DNA of 64,000 nucleotides from Lewinellaceae bacterium. Its GTDB lineage: Bacteria; Bacteroidota; Bacteroidia; Chitinophagales; Saprospiraceae. The translations under genes and the position numbers were made by a program. Where the stretch lies: contig JADJOD010000004.1 of the NCBI GenBank assembly GCA_016713985.1, forward strand, positions 186,001-250,000, in the 5' to 3' direction. The notes under the pieces are model-generated. The model was not told the DNA's origin. It made no database searches and was given only the letters and a program-made list of their open reading frames with translations. Position 1 is the stretch's first letter. Every line of letters starts with the position of its first letter. Shown piece after piece: positions 20,422-30,393 of the stretch.

Positions 20422-23016
20422 TTAAAACTCCATCTTCACCCGGGCCCGGATCCCCCACCTGGCGACGTTCGGGTGGTCGAGGTAATTCAGGCGCCGGACG
20501 TAGTCGATACGCAATACCTTAAAAATATTTCCGACCCCGACACTTGCCTCCATATATGGCTGTTTTTCAAGCGAATAGGTAAGCGGGGTGCCATTTTCAT
20601 CCACCGGAAAACGGAGCAGACCGTTGATCTCTGTGGGGCGGTTCGATTCGTCGAGGCCGCCCCACAGTGCCTTGAAAGACACCATTTCGCGCCATTTCAA
20701 TTTGCGGAGCAGAGGCACCCGGTTGAAAAAGAAGCCGCCGAAAGAATGCGTCATATTGACCGAAGCGTATTTGTCGCTCACAAATTCGAGGAAGTTCATG
20801 AGGTTATAGGACTCTAATTGGTAGGCGTACGTCTGGTTCGCGCGGTGAACGTTCAGCAAGGGGTAAGGCACGGTGCCGAAGATGCGGCCACCTTCCACCA
20901 CCACCTGCGACCAGCCTAAAGGCGACACGTAGAATACTTTCTCCGCTTTGGCCATCACCGAATGGTAATTGTATTCGCCGCCGAGCAGGTCTTTGGCGCC
21001 GTAGTTGTACCAGAGGGTGAAAATCGGGTATTTATTGAGGATCGGGGTGCGGTAAGTGGCGCCCTGGTAAAATTTTTCATTCGGAGCATACCGGAGCCGG
21101 ATGCCGAAGTCGGTTGTTTGTATTTCAGGGTCAAACTGGGGCTGTTCCGGGTTGCCGTACTGGAAAGACAGGTTTCCGGCCGGCATCAAACGTTCGGTTT
21201 TGGCCGTTAAGGCGTATGAAAACCCCGATTGGCTCTCTTTGAGGTATTCGGCGCCTAATACCCTGTTGTACACCATTTTATCGTTTACGCCGCGTTTAAA
21301 CGAAAGCAGGAAATTGTCTTCGGCGATAAACTGGAGGTCCAGTCCGGGTATCTGAATGTCGTCCTGGAACCATACTTTCACCTGATCGAGCGGAAAACGC
21401 CTGACATTGCCACTGCTGAAGGAATATGCAGCGCCGAGATAACCTTTCCAGCGTTCGTCTTTGGTGCCGTAGGCCAGAAAGCCCTCCAATTGCAGGTTGC
21501 GGGAGAACCGCAGGTTCGTACGCCCGCCGAAACGCCCGCGGAAGCCCTCCACTTCGTTAAAACTGTAAAAAGTATTCACCGGGCCGATGTCGACGCCGCC
21601 GACGGGGTGATAACCTTCAAAAAGGATACGCGCAACGCTCATGGCGCGTTTGAACGGCCGGTAGTTGTTGAGGGTGTCGATGGTCTCCTGAATGCCTTTT
21701 TCGCGCTCATTGAGGGCAACGTGGCGGTTAGCCGCCCAAAATTGTTCGCCCTGCTGCTGCGCATTGTTTTCGTACCGGGTGTTCCCGCTGAATTTGAACA
21801 GCCGGTCGGACAATTGCTGTCCGAGTGTATAACTGCGGTAAGAGGTTGTTTTACGGCCGATGAGGCCACGCCGTGTGGTGTCTTTGCTGACGCCGAAATG
21901 CATCAGCACCACGTCCCGACTCAGCATCAAACCGCGGGAAATACCCGCGTTGCCGTCGACAGATTCCACCCAGTCAAATTCCTGTTCCACGGAGAGATCG
22001 CCTACCCAGTTCAGGTTGATACTTTTGGGCACACCCAATTCGATCCTGCGCACGGCATACGAACCGTCGAGGGCAATCCACATATTGCCTTCAAAAGCCA
22101 GGTCGGATTTGTTCCGCGGCGCAAAATACAGCCGCACGACCCGGGTATCTTTCATTTGTGTGGTGTCCTGAATATAAAACCGGTAGATCGCGGGGGCAAT
22201 GGGCGCCAGGGGGCTGACAAATTCGGTGGTAGCCAGGTTGATGCGGTTATCGTAGATATCTACCTGCTGGTACATGTTCTGTACGTAGCTGGAAATGCCC
22301 TGTTCGTCAAAAAATCCGGGCACAGTGGTGCTTTTTTCACCTTTTACAAAGGTTTTTTCGTCGCGCGGGTCTTTGCGGAAATACACATCGGACAAACGTT
22401 CGTACAGGTAAAACGGCAGGCTTACAACACCCGATGCGCTGGTGTCGGCGTTGTCGAACAAAAATTGCATCTTGCGGAATAACAGGCCGTTGCGCAGTTT
22501 TTCGTCCACCCGGTTCAATGCGAATTCGACTTTTTCGTATTGTTCGAAACTGAAATAGTTCAGGCCCTGACGGCGGTTCTGGTCTTTGTGATCGATAACG
22601 GCTTTTACCAGGTCAACTGCCGGATTGCCTTTATTCCGGTATTTTTCGTTGCGCACCACCACCTCTTTCAAGGTATTGCTGGCTTCGCTGAGGCGCACTT
22701 CCAGGCCGGCATACGTTTCGCCGGGTTTCAGGTCAACCTCAACGGTCTGGTAACCGATATAAGACACTTTCAGGCGGGTGGCGGGCTCCCGGAGTTCCAG
22801 GCCGAAATGCCCCTCCTCATCCGAGGTAGTGCCAAGCCCAAGATCTTCCACACGAATGGTTGCAAAGGCCAGGGGCTCGTTCGTGAGCGCGTCAATGACC
22901 GTTCCGTGGATGTTTATCGGCGCCTGGGCAATGGCCGGAGCGGTAAAAAGCAATAATATTCCAAATAATATTTGGCGAAGATTGTTGGACTGAAAAAATT
23001 TGGCTGGAGTGTTCAT
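20422..23016 (-). CDS. DUF5686 / carboxypeptidase-regulatory-like outer-membrane protein
   Basis: 864 residues from ATG 23016; the upstream TTG extension lacks signal-peptide character. Signal peptide to about residue 31 (LFTAPAIAQA), then a CarboxypepD_reg-like domain (about 35-110, HGTVIDALTNEPLAFATIRV), then the DUF5686 region, rich in amphipathic beta strands and ending in aromatic ...RARVKMEF as outer-membrane barrels do. Members are predicted outer-membrane transport or assembly proteins. Its upstream region carries operator-like palindromes similar to one in front of the TetR gene at 23837-24451, so it may be that regulator's target. Confidence 0.88.
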   Translation of the reverse strand: MNTPAKFFQSNNLRQILFGILLLFTAPAIAQAPINIHGTVIDALTNEPLAFATIRVEDLGLGTTSDEEGHFGLELREPATRLKVSYIGYQTVEVDLKPGETYAGLEVRLSEASNTLKEVVVRNEKYRNKGNPAVDLVKAVIDHKDQNRRQGLNYFSFEQYEKVEFALNRVDEKLRNGLLFRKMQFLFDNADTSASGVVSLPFYLYERLSDVYFRKDPRDEKTFVKGEKSTTVPGFFDEQGISSYVQNMYQQVDIYDNRINLATTEFVSPLAPIAPAIYRFYIQDTTQMKDTRVVRLYFAPRNKSDLAFEGNMWIALDGSYAVRRIELGVPKSINLNWVGDLSVEQEFDWVESVDGNAGISRGLMLSRDVVLMHFGVSKDTTRRGLIGRKTTSYRSYTLGQQLSDRLFKFSGNTRYENNAQQQGEQFWAANRHVALNEREKGIQETIDTLNNYRPFKRAMSVARILFEGYHPVGGVDIGPVNTFYSFNEVEGFRGRFGGRTNLRFSRNLQLEGFLAYGTKDERWKGYLGAAYSFSSGNVRRFPLDQVKVWFQDDIQIPGLDLQFIAEDNFLLSFKRGVNDKMVYNRVLGAEYLKESQSGFSYALTAKTERLMPAGNLSFQYGNPEQPQFDPEIQTTDFGIRLRYAPNEKFYQGATYRTPILNKYPIFTLWYNYGAKDLLGGEYNYHSVMAKAEKVFYVSPLGWSQVVVEGGRIFGTVPYPLLNVHRANQTYAYQLESYNLMNFLEFVSDKYASVNMTHSFGGFFFNRVPLLRKLKWREMVSFKALWGGLDESNRPTEINGLLRFPVDENGTPLTYSLEKQPYMEASVGVGNIFKVLRIDYVRRLNYLDHPNVARWGIRARVKMEF

Positions 23017-23062
23017 CTTGCAAAACAGATACAGTGAATGGATTTCAATTTTTGACAAAAGA

Positions 23063-23078
23063 TTAAATGTTTATTTAA
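23063..23078. promoter_or_regulatory. TetR operator-like site, weak
   Basis: TTAAATGTTTATTTAA differs at three positions from the perfect palindrome at 24520-24535. It lies 47 bases upstream of the DUF5686 ATG, where a repressor would block transcription. Confidence 0.35.
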
Positions 23079-23202
23079 AAGGTGGTTTCAAAAAAAACCG
23101 GGATTAAATGAAGCATTTGGAGCATAGACCAGAATAAAATCAAAAAGGTGGCACAAAAGTGTTGGTTTTTTTCAATACCATGCAAGCCCTTAACCAATAA
23201 AT

Positions 23203-23218
23203 TTAAACAAGCGTTCAA
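23203..23218. promoter_or_regulatory. TetR operator-like site
   Basis: TTAAACAAGCGTTCAA keeps the left half TTAAACA exactly and has two changes in the right half. About 190 bases upstream of the DUF5686 ATG. Confidence 0.4.
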
Positions 23219-23804
23219 TTTTTTGCTTCGATTCAAACTTGCAGTTTTTATATTGTTATTCGACGAATGGCCCTTTCTGTTTTGTGGAGTAATTGAATTT
23301 TTCTACGAATGAACCTGCTTTTCGACCAATTTACGCGTGGAAAAAGACTTCGGTTTTGTAAAAAAAATTTTTTCTCCAAATTATTTTTGGTTCCTGTCCG
23401 CATATTTTCAGAACCCGCATTTCCGGGAGCGGATATTGAAGGCCGGGCCATCACCTGCCGCTTTCCGGCTTCAAAATTGGCCCACCCGGCCGCTGGAAAT
23501 CAATCGAATTTCACCCAATCGCCGTTTTTGTTTTGCGAACCGTATGATATGACCGGTGAACCGAACGACCGCTCTCCCCGCTTTATCCCCTTCAGGCATT
23601 GTTATAGTCGCGCTTAACCGAAATCTATAAATGATTCTTCCGTCAATTGTGAAAAACAGGGAGGGGGAATATGCACGGGACAAAGGTCAGCCCCCCGCTT
23701 ATCCAGCAGCAAGTCCAAAATCTGTTCAGGTATTGTTCAAAAGAAAATCAGAGCAAGGCGGCTTCGGGGTGAGGGCAGAGATGGCCTCGAATTATTATTT
23801 GGTT

Positions 23805-23820
23805 TTAATCATTTGTTTAA
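23805..23820. promoter_or_regulatory. TetR operator-like site
   Basis: TTAATCATTTGTTTAA has one change from the perfect palindrome at 24520. It lies just after the TetR stop codon. Confidence 0.45.
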
Positions 23821-23836
23821 TTCAGGGCAAAAAAAA

Positions 23837-24451
23837 TCACGCACGATCGCGGAGGAAAGTAAGGATCATTTCCGGAATGGCTTTTTTGCGCTCGTCGACA
23901 AAACGGTAAAACTCTTCCGTGGTCAGGTTTTTTTTCATTTTGATCATATTCATGCTGATAAATGGAAAGATCACCATAGCCATCAGGCTGGCCTCCACCT
24001 GGTTGAAGTCGGTTTTCCGGATATTCCCCTTTGCCGCTTCTTCTTCCAGTTGTTGCTGGAACTGGTTTTGCTCTTCGGCCTGCATCTCTGTCAACAACTC
24101 GCACATTTTGGAATTTTCGCCGCGCATTTCGCTCAATACAAACATCGGAAGTAAGGGATCTCGCTTGAGCAACTCGGTCATGTGGTCCACAAACTTGTAA
24201 ATCTTTGCCTCCAAAGGCAAATTGTCGTTCAAAATACGCGCCACGGGCATAAAAGTTTCGGCAAAACTTTCCCGGAAAATTTCATGAAACAGTTTTTCCT
24301 TGCTTCGGAAATAATAATTGACTAAGGCGATATTGGTCTCCGCACACTCCGCTATATCGCGGGTGGTAGCGCTGCCAAACCCCTTTTCCAAAAAAATTTT
24401 TTTGGCGGCATCCTTTATTTTTTCCTCTGTACTCAGATCTAACTTAGCCAT
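23837..24451 (-). CDS. TetR/AcrR family transcriptional regulator
   Basis: 204 residues from ATG 24451, twenty bases downstream of a TATCTTTG element; upstream codons are intergenic. The N-terminal helix-turn-helix (about 10-57: EEKIKDAAKKIFLEKGF, TTRDIAECAETNIALVNYYF) is typical. The larger C-terminal ligand domain is helical and variable; the ligand is unknown. The perfect palindrome 24520-24535 lies about 40 bases upstream of the -7 element, which suggests autoregulation, and similar sites continue towards the DUF5686 gene. Confidence 0.92.
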   Translation of the reverse strand: MAKLDLSTEEKIKDAAKKIFLEKGFGSATTRDIAECAETNIALVNYYFRSKEKLFHEIFRESFAETFMPVARILNDNLPLEAKIYKFVDHMTELLKRDPLLPMFVLSEMRGENSKMCELLTEMQAEEQNQFQQQLEEEAAKGNIRKTDFNQVEASLMAMVIFPFISMNMIKMKKNLTTEEFYRFVDERKKAIPEMILTFLRDRA

Positions 24452-24470
24452 GGTGCTTTTAATAACGGGA

Positions 24471-24478
24471 CAAAGATA
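24471..24478 (-). promoter_or_regulatory. Candidate -7 element for the tetR gene
   Basis: Minus-strand TATCTTTG, about 20 bases before the ATG at 24451. Confidence 0.5.
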
Positions 24479-24519
24479 ATGGCTTGTCCACGAACCACGC
24501 AAGGATTTTAAAAAATATT

Positions 24520-24535
24520 TTAAACATTTGTTTAA
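24520..24535. promoter_or_regulatory. Perfect operator-like palindrome upstream of tetR
   Basis: TTAAACATTTGTTTAA: seven-base half-sites around a two-base centre, perfectly symmetrical. Position between the HYR gene end (24574) and the tetR promoter fits an autoregulatory operator. Confidence 0.55.
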
Positions 24536-24573
24536 TTTTTTTGATAGCTGAAATTGCCCGGCCGGCATTTTGA

Positions 24574-27500
24574 TCACCTGTCGCAGAGCACAACAAACCG
24601 GCCGCTGCCGGGCGCCAGGTCTTTGGCCGAAATCCGGTAAAAATACACGCCCGCTCCCGGCAATTCCGCCCGGCGGACGGCGCATTCATTGTACCCTGTT
24701 GCTGCAGATACCTGTTTTTGCAACACGACACTTCCGGCAGCATCTTCCACAATTACCTGCATATCGGCATCTCCCGGGCTGACAAACGGGATCGTCACAT
24801 CTCCGCAGGACGGGTTGGGGTAAACAGCCGGCATCCCGATCGATTGTCCCATCGGCCGTATGGTCTTTTCAAAATACAGGTTTACTGGCACAACCATTTC
24901 ATTATCAGCCAGGTATGCTTCCGGGAACAGTCTGTTTTTCGCCAAATCAAATACCTGGATGCTGCCGGTTTTTCGCTTCATGGTCAGGTGCAGGGTGAAT
25001 AAAAGTGCATCGCTGCCGGGCGCCGGTTTTGCCGAAACATGGTCCCAACTGAGCGCCAACACCCCCTCCGGGCGAACCGCCACATTTGCATCGTTCAAGA
25101 GTTCCGGTTGTGAAAAAACGATTTTTTCCAGGGTCACGGCGGTCGTATCAAACGTCAGTTCGAATTGAAAACCGTCGAGCTGACGCCAGTTGTTCAAACT
25201 GACCGGCAACAGCGTATTGGGCCCGACAGGCAGGTTTATATCCGGGATATTCAGGTGCAGGGTATCTGTGGCGGATCGTGCATCCGCAGGGTCGGAACTG
25301 TCGTTCAGGTCGCCGATTTTTATTCCGGTAAAGTCCTTTCCCAAAATGTTCGCGGTGAGCCCGTTCAGTGTGGTTTGTTCCGGAAAAACATCGGCAAACG
25401 GGTCGGAAGGAACGGGAAATGGATAATCGGCGGCCACAAAACGCCAGGATGTGTTACCGGGAATGCTATCCGCCAGCCCCAGGATGAGTTTGCGCAATTG
25501 TACGATATCAAAAGTGGTCACGGAGCCGGAGTGGTTGGCATCGGCTGCAATGATTTTGTGCGGAGTATCGAACACGCTCAGGCCGAGAATGTGTTTGGAA
25601 ATAAGCACCAGGTCGAAAGTGGATACCCCGTTCAGCCAATTGGCATCGTTGTGCGGTTTCAGGTTGTAGAGGTTGGAGCCCGGCACGTCTTCAAAATAAT
25701 AACGCCCGTTGGTGTCGCAATACGTGGTGGCCGAAAAACCGTCGCCCGTCAGGGTAACGGGAATATCCGCCACGGCTTCACCCGGCGGCGTCCGTATCGT
25801 GCCTTCAACGGTAAAATCAACCGGCGGCGGCGGCAGACAGGCGCCTGTCGGGTCGATGATATTCACCGCAGTCGAGCAGGACGATACATTTCCGGACTGG
25901 TCGGTCACTGTCATCACAATTTGCTGAATACCAATTGACTGGCAATTAAATTGATCCGCAGAAAGCGCAAATGTCAATGCACTTTGGGCCGAACAGTTGT
26001 CACTGGAACCTCCGTCGATCAAAGCAACATCCACCAATGCCAGCCCCGCACTGTCGAGGCCGACCGCCAGGTCGGTATTGCACACGGCAACCGGCGAAGT
26101 ATGGTCTTCCACCGCAATATTCAGGGTCTTTTGTGCACTGTTGCCACAATTGTCCGTGGCCGTAAAAACGACCTGATGTGTACCCGACGGATAAACCCCC
26201 GAAGCATCCGCATCCCCGGCCGCTGCGAAGGGGCTGTTGTTCGAAACCAGCCAATCGCCACAATCCGTGGCAATGGCCGGAAGCAGCGTCACCTGGGCCT
26301 GGCAATCCGCCGGGCCCGTGCTTACTGTAATATCGGCCGGAATTGTCAATTCGGGCGCCTCGTCGTCCGTAATATCCAGCACCTGGATGTGCTTCCAGAT
26401 GCCCGTTGAATCGTCGTTCGGGTCATAAATACAAAAATCGATCACTTTCCAGGTGCGGAAAATGCGGAAACAATAGGGCGCAGGAGCATCGGGAAAGGTT
26501 TCATCTGTAAATGTGACCGACAAGGGGGAACAAAACTGTCCGCTTGTAAGTGGTTGCCCTGTGGCGGGTGGCAGGATGGCGCCGGGTCCCGAACAGGTGT
26601 TTACGGTGACGTCGGGCGGGAAAGTGACCGTCACGTTGCTGACTACGTTCAGTACGATCTGCTGCACGCAGGATTTGGTATTTCCGGCGTGGTCAGTTGC
26701 TTTCCAGACGCGTTGTACAAGGCCCGTGTTGCAGCCGCCGGTGTTTGTAAAGTCTTCAAAAACAAGACTTTGTAACTCACAATTGTCGGTAGCCGTTGCC
26801 TGGCCCGTCAACGAAAGGTTGAGGTGGTCCTGCAGGCAATTCAGCGAAATATTAGGCGGGCAAATCAACGTAGGTTTTAAAAAATCGCGCACGGTGACTT
26901 CCGTAACGCACAGATTTTCAAAACCCATTGCATCGGTGACTTTCAGCGTCAGTGGCAAGGGGGCGCCTATGTCGGCGCAACTCACCTGCACCAGGGTGGT
27001 GAAAATGCTGTCGTCGCGGCTGAGGGAAAGGGTAACCGGTCCGCAATTGTCAAAACTGCCCTGATCGATCGAGCCCGCGCTGACAAATCCGGAGCCGTTG
27101 GCCGATAAGGAAATCTGGCTCCCGGAAGAGCAGATCGCCTGCGGGGGACTGGAATCGAGCACCGTTACGTGGAAGCTCGCTGACGAAGTATTGCCACAGG
27201 CGTCGGTGGCGGTGTACACAACCAGGTGCTGGCCCTGCCCCACCCCGAAAAACGGCCCGAAACCGCTACCATACGCCCAAAACGCGCTCACCATCACCGC
27301 CGAACAATCATCCGTGACAAGCGGTTGTGGAAGTGATACCGTGCCGGTGCACAAAAAACCGTCCGTGCCCACGGTAAGATCGTCCGGAGCAGTAATCGCG
27401 GGCGGGGTTTTATCCTCTACCTTGATGATTTGAAGTCTGCTGGAAATGGTGCCGTTGCAAAAATCAACCGCCGTCCAGGTGCGCAGCACCGAAAAACCGG

Positions 27501-28320
27501 CCGGCGGGCAAATATTGATGACCTGGTCGGCATAAGTGATCCCGAATTCGCAATCGGGGGAATTGTCGATCGGAATACCCGCGATGCTCGGCTGGCCGGT
27601 AAGCGACAGGTCATAGGGATCCTGGCCGCATACAAGTGAAGGATTTACCTGTCCGTCCATGTTGGCCGGAAACACAATGGCCGGAAGTGTGATATGTTTC
27701 AGCCAGATTTTTTGCTGACAGGTGCTCGAATTGCCGTATTCATCCTCTGCGAACCAACTGCGGTCGATCCGTTTGGTTACCGGGACGCCGGCCTGAAGCG
27801 TGCCGCAGGAGAGTGGCACAACTTCATCAAAGTAATTGAAAATCAGGTTGTTGGATGGCGTGCAATTGTCTGTCATAACAGGAAATCCCACGGCTTCCGG
27901 AGCGGGGTCCTGGTTGCAAAAAATAAATTTATCCGGGCAGGCCAAAACGGGTGGAAGGGCGTCGCGCACCTCCAGTGTTCCGGTGCAGGAGTTGCCGGAA
28001 GCCAGGTGTTTGACCTCGGCTGTGATGGTCTGGCCAATGTGGTCGCAGTGGAGAATGTTGTTTGGAATGATCAGCCCTTGCGGTGTAAAAAGTTTAAGTT
28101 GCAGGGCGCCGGGGCAACTTGTGGATGCGTTCGGGGCGATCAGGCCGGTGGTAATCAGCGCCTGACCGGTGGCATCGAGCGAGACCTGAAGGCCGTCGTT
28201 GCAGGTAAGGGAACACTGGGCAAAGCAGGCGGATGGCCGAAGGAGCAAGAAGAGCGGTATCGCAAACGGCAAGCATAAACGCTTTGCTGTCAGCGAATTA
28301 AAATAATCGGATCGGGACAT
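24574..28320 (-). CDS. Secreted HYR-repeat protein with dockerin-like, cohesin-like and T9SS sorting domains
   Basis: 1,248 residues from ATG 28320 (the TTG two codons earlier is an alternative). Signal peptide ends near RPSACFA. About eight HYR/Ig-like repeats follow with PPAITAPDDLTVGTD-type starts and conserved DNC(S/G) motifs, then a CnaB-like linker (VEGTIRTPPGEAVADIPVTL), a dockerin-like block (about 890-950: NGVSTFDLVLISKHILGL, TTFDIVQLRKLILGL, NTSWRFV), a cohesin-like segment (LDGFQFELTFDTTAVTLEKI) and a T9SS domain with PNPSCGD. Unlike its two paralogues here it is unbroken, so it is the best reference for their repair. Cell-surface or secreted; ligand unknown. Confidence 0.9.
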   Translation of the reverse strand: MSRSDYFNSLTAKRLCLPFAIPLFLLLRPSACFAQCSLTCNDGLQVSLDATGQALITTGLIAPNASTSCPGALQLKLFTPQGLIIPNNILHCDHIGQTITAEVKHLASGNSCTGTLEVRDALPPVLACPDKFIFCNQDPAPEAVGFPVMTDNCTPSNNLIFNYFDEVVPLSCGTLQAGVPVTKRIDRSWFAEDEYGNSSTCQQKIWLKHITLPAIVFPANMDGQVNPSLVCGQDPYDLSLTGQPSIAGIPIDNSPDCEFGITYADQVINICPPAGFSVLRTWTAVDFCNGTISSRLQIIKVEDKTPPAITAPDDLTVGTDGFLCTGTVSLPQPLVTDDCSAVMVSAFWAYGSGFGPFFGVGQGQHLVVYTATDACGNTSSASFHVTVLDSSPPQAICSSGSQISLSANGSGFVSAGSIDQGSFDNCGPVTLSLSRDDSIFTTLVQVSCADIGAPLPLTLKVTDAMGFENLCVTEVTVRDFLKPTLICPPNISLNCLQDHLNLSLTGQATATDNCELQSLVFEDFTNTGGCNTGLVQRVWKATDHAGNTKSCVQQIVLNVVSNVTVTFPPDVTVNTCSGPGAILPPATGQPLTSGQFCSPLSVTFTDETFPDAPAPYCFRIFRTWKVIDFCIYDPNDDSTGIWKHIQVLDITDDEAPELTIPADITVSTGPADCQAQVTLLPAIATDCGDWLVSNNSPFAAAGDADASGVYPSGTHQVVFTATDNCGNSAQKTLNIAVEDHTSPVAVCNTDLAVGLDSAGLALVDVALIDGGSSDNCSAQSALTFALSADQFNCQSIGIQQIVMTVTDQSGNVSSCSTAVNIIDPTGACLPPPPVDFTVEGTIRTPPGEAVADIPVTLTGDGFSATTYCDTNGRYYFEDVPGSNLYNLKPHNDANWLNGVSTFDLVLISKHILGLSVFDTPHKIIAADANHSGSVTTFDIVQLRKLILGLADSIPGNTSWRFVAADYPFPVPSDPFADVFPEQTTLNGLTANILGKDFTGIKIGDLNDSSDPADARSATDTLHLNIPDINLPVGPNTLLPVSLNNWRQLDGFQFELTFDTTAVTLEKIVFSQPELLNDANVAVRPEGVLALSWDHVSAKPAPGSDALLFTLHLTMKRKTGSIQVFDLAKNRLFPEAYLADNEMVVPVNLYFEKTIRPMGQSIGMPAVYPNPSCGDVTIPFVSPGDADMQVIVEDAAGSVVLQKQVSAATGYNECAVRRAELPGAGVYFYRISAKDLAPGSGRFVVLCDR

Positions 28321-28381
28321 TAGCAAGAGATTAAAGTGTTGATTAAAAAGATTTAGGGCGCAAAATCAGTGCCACGTTTCG

Positions 28382-30355
28382 TTAATATTTTATGTTTTGG
28401 GCCACCCAATAAGCCAGTGCCTGGATGGAGAGCATCGGGTTGGTTCCACTTGCCGAAGGGAATAAACTGCCGTCTGCAACATACAAATTGCGCACTTCCC
28501 GGGTTGCTCCATCGGGTTTCACCGGGTGGTCCCGGTCGCCTCCCATCCGGCAGGTACCCATCTGGTGTGCGGAAAACAGCCCGAACCAGTTACTTCCCCA
28601 GGGCCGCTGTTTGATAACGGAAAGAAATTCGTCGACAGTGCCTTTTTCCGAAAAAAAATGCAGGGGCCGGTTGTGCATCACCGAAACACGTCGCGCACCA
28701 CCTGCCGCATGTAAACGCACCGATTCCTGAATACCCCGAAGCAGGTGTTTTTTGTCGTAATCATTTAACTGATAATGAATTACGGGTTGTCCGGAGCGTT
28801 TCCCCACCGTCACGCGGCCGCCAAACCGGTCGCGGGTCAGGCAAATATTAACGGCCAGGTGGCGAATATTCATCAGATCCCGCTTGAACGACTCGCCCCC
28901 CTCCCAACTCAGGGCAAACGCTGCCAGTCCGGGATGTACCGGCGGGCATTCGATCCGCACCCCCCAATTGCCGTCGAGCCGTGCAAATTCCTGTACGATG
29001 ACCGACATCATGGGGCCGTACCAGGGCAGGGTCTCGTGTTCGTAAAATGCGCCCACCGCAGCCACCGGATGCAGGAACAGGTTGCGGCCGATCTGCGGGT
29101 GTGACAGGCCACTTTTCAGCAACAGGACGGGGGTATGGAGCGCTCCGGCCGCAACAACGACCCGTTTGGCGTTGATGTGTATCGTCCCTCCTCCAGGCAG
29201 GGATTGCAGCCGGCAAACGGCGCCCGCGGCTTCGCCATTTTTAATGATAATCCGTTGAATATCAGCATTCGGCAAAATTCGCGCGCCCTGCGTAACGGCG
29301 TCCTGCAAAAATGTTTGCGCCGCGCCCTGCTTGATCCCGTAAGCGTCGCCGTAACAGGAGTATCCGGCTGCTTTCCAGGCGATATCTTCCGGCAGTTCCG
29401 GAGGGAAACGCAGGTTCATCGGGATATCCGCTACCTGGTAGCCGAGCCGGCGGGCAGCATCGGATAAAGCCTGATTTTGCGGGTCGTGGCGAAAACCCGT
29501 GCCGATGGAGTTTCTTTTTTCCACGGCTGCAAACCCGGTCAGGAAGTCTTTTTCCAAAAACTGCGGGTTGTTGTGGTCCCTTGCCCATTCTTCGAGCACA
29601 TAATCGGGCGTGCGCAGGGAAGCAGCCCAGTTGATGGTGGTGCCGCCGCCAAGGGTGCTGCCTGCCAGTACCGTTACCGAACCGGTTTTGGAAGTGAGTA
29701 GCCCGCCCGCTTCAAAATGCCCCTGCAGGGAGGGCACTTCCTGCTGGGTAAACTGATGGATGGGCGTATAGCCGCTTTTTTCCACGACCAAAACGTCGTG
29801 CCCGGCGGCGGCGAGTTCGGCAGCCACGATACTACCGCCCGCTCCGCTGCCGATTACCAGTACCGCACAATCGAGTGTCGCGCCTGCTTCGGGCCGGAGT
29901 ATGGGCAAGGGTGATGGGTCGGGTTTGATAAACTCTTTAAATTGCTGATAACCAATTGTTTTCCAATTAGCATTTACCGATGTGTCCGGCGCGACATCGC
30001 CGAAATAAAGCAGGGTTGTCAGTTTGCGCAACACATTAAAAGCATTGCGAAGTTGCGGCAGGGGGCTGTTGGCCCAACGCCGGAGCAGTGTTTCCCGCTG
30101 GGCCTGCGACAATCTGTCGGCCGGTTTTAAAGGGCCGAGCCAGGTGAGGCCCAGCCAGGGGCTGGCCAAAAGATCGAGCAGGCGCCGGAATTCTTCCCGG
30201 TCTTCCGTTTTTGTGCCGGCCACGAGGTCGAGGATGCGGGCCGGGACGTTCAGATCACTTGCCTTTCGGGCCCAGTAGCCGTCGGGATCGTCCGTTTTTT
30301 GAAGGGTCGGAATCAGGGTATCGCAAAGGGCGGCGAGGGCGGCTAAGTGGTTCAT
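28382..30355 (-). CDS. GMC-family FAD oxidoreductase (long-chain alcohol / cholesterol oxidase-like)
   Basis: 657 residues from ATG 30355 (MNHLAALAALCDTLIPTL); the frame continues upstream only through a repeat array. The N-terminal 150 residues are helical, as in long-chain-alcohol oxidases. FAD-binding VLVIGSGAGGSIVAAELAA lies at about 165-183, a second GMC signature (GSTLGGGTTINWAAS) follows, and the C-terminal GMC domain has the expected HQMGTCRMG and NLYVADGSLFPSASGTNP with the catalytic His region. Oxidises an alcohol, probably lipophilic; substrate unproven. It lies downstream of the GH3-like and hypothetical genes on the same strand, separated by a 269-bp repeat element. Confidence 0.88.
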   Translation of the reverse strand: MNHLAALAALCDTLIPTLQKTDDPDGYWARKASDLNVPARILDLVAGTKTEDREEFRRLLDLLASPWLGLTWLGPLKPADRLSQAQRETLLRRWANSPLPQLRNAFNVLRKLTTLLYFGDVAPDTSVNANWKTIGYQQFKEFIKPDPSPLPILRPEAGATLDCAVLVIGSGAGGSIVAAELAAAGHDVLVVEKSGYTPIHQFTQQEVPSLQGHFEAGGLLTSKTGSVTVLAGSTLGGGTTINWAASLRTPDYVLEEWARDHNNPQFLEKDFLTGFAAVEKRNSIGTGFRHDPQNQALSDAARRLGYQVADIPMNLRFPPELPEDIAWKAAGYSCYGDAYGIKQGAAQTFLQDAVTQGARILPNADIQRIIIKNGEAAGAVCRLQSLPGGGTIHINAKRVVVAAGALHTPVLLLKSGLSHPQIGRNLFLHPVAAVGAFYEHETLPWYGPMMSVIVQEFARLDGNWGVRIECPPVHPGLAAFALSWEGGESFKRDLMNIRHLAVNICLTRDRFGGRVTVGKRSGQPVIHYQLNDYDKKHLLRGIQESVRLHAAGGARRVSVMHNRPLHFFSEKGTVDEFLSVIKQRPWGSNWFGLFSAHQMGTCRMGGDRDHPVKPDGATREVRNLYVADGSLFPSASGTNPMLSIQALAYWVAQNIKY

Positions 30356-30393
30356 TGTTACATTGTTGGGATTGTTGGCATTGTTACATTGTT

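Larger units (their letters stand above)
23017..23836. other. 820-bp AT-rich intergenic region with operator-like sites
   Basis: No credible gene. It holds three of four TTAAACA-nn-TGTTTAA-like palindromes, listed separately. Short frames at 23309-23617 and 23471-23683 lack family resemblance or promoter support. Confidence 0.55.

Noticed and set aside
21490..22482. 330-codon plus-strand frame inside the DUF5686 gene
   Set aside because: Antisense shadow; composition rich in His/Arg/Val as expected from the complement of the real gene.
23309..23617. 102-codon frame in the DUF5686/tetR spacer
   Set aside because: No promoter, no recognisable domain, AT-rich intergenic composition.
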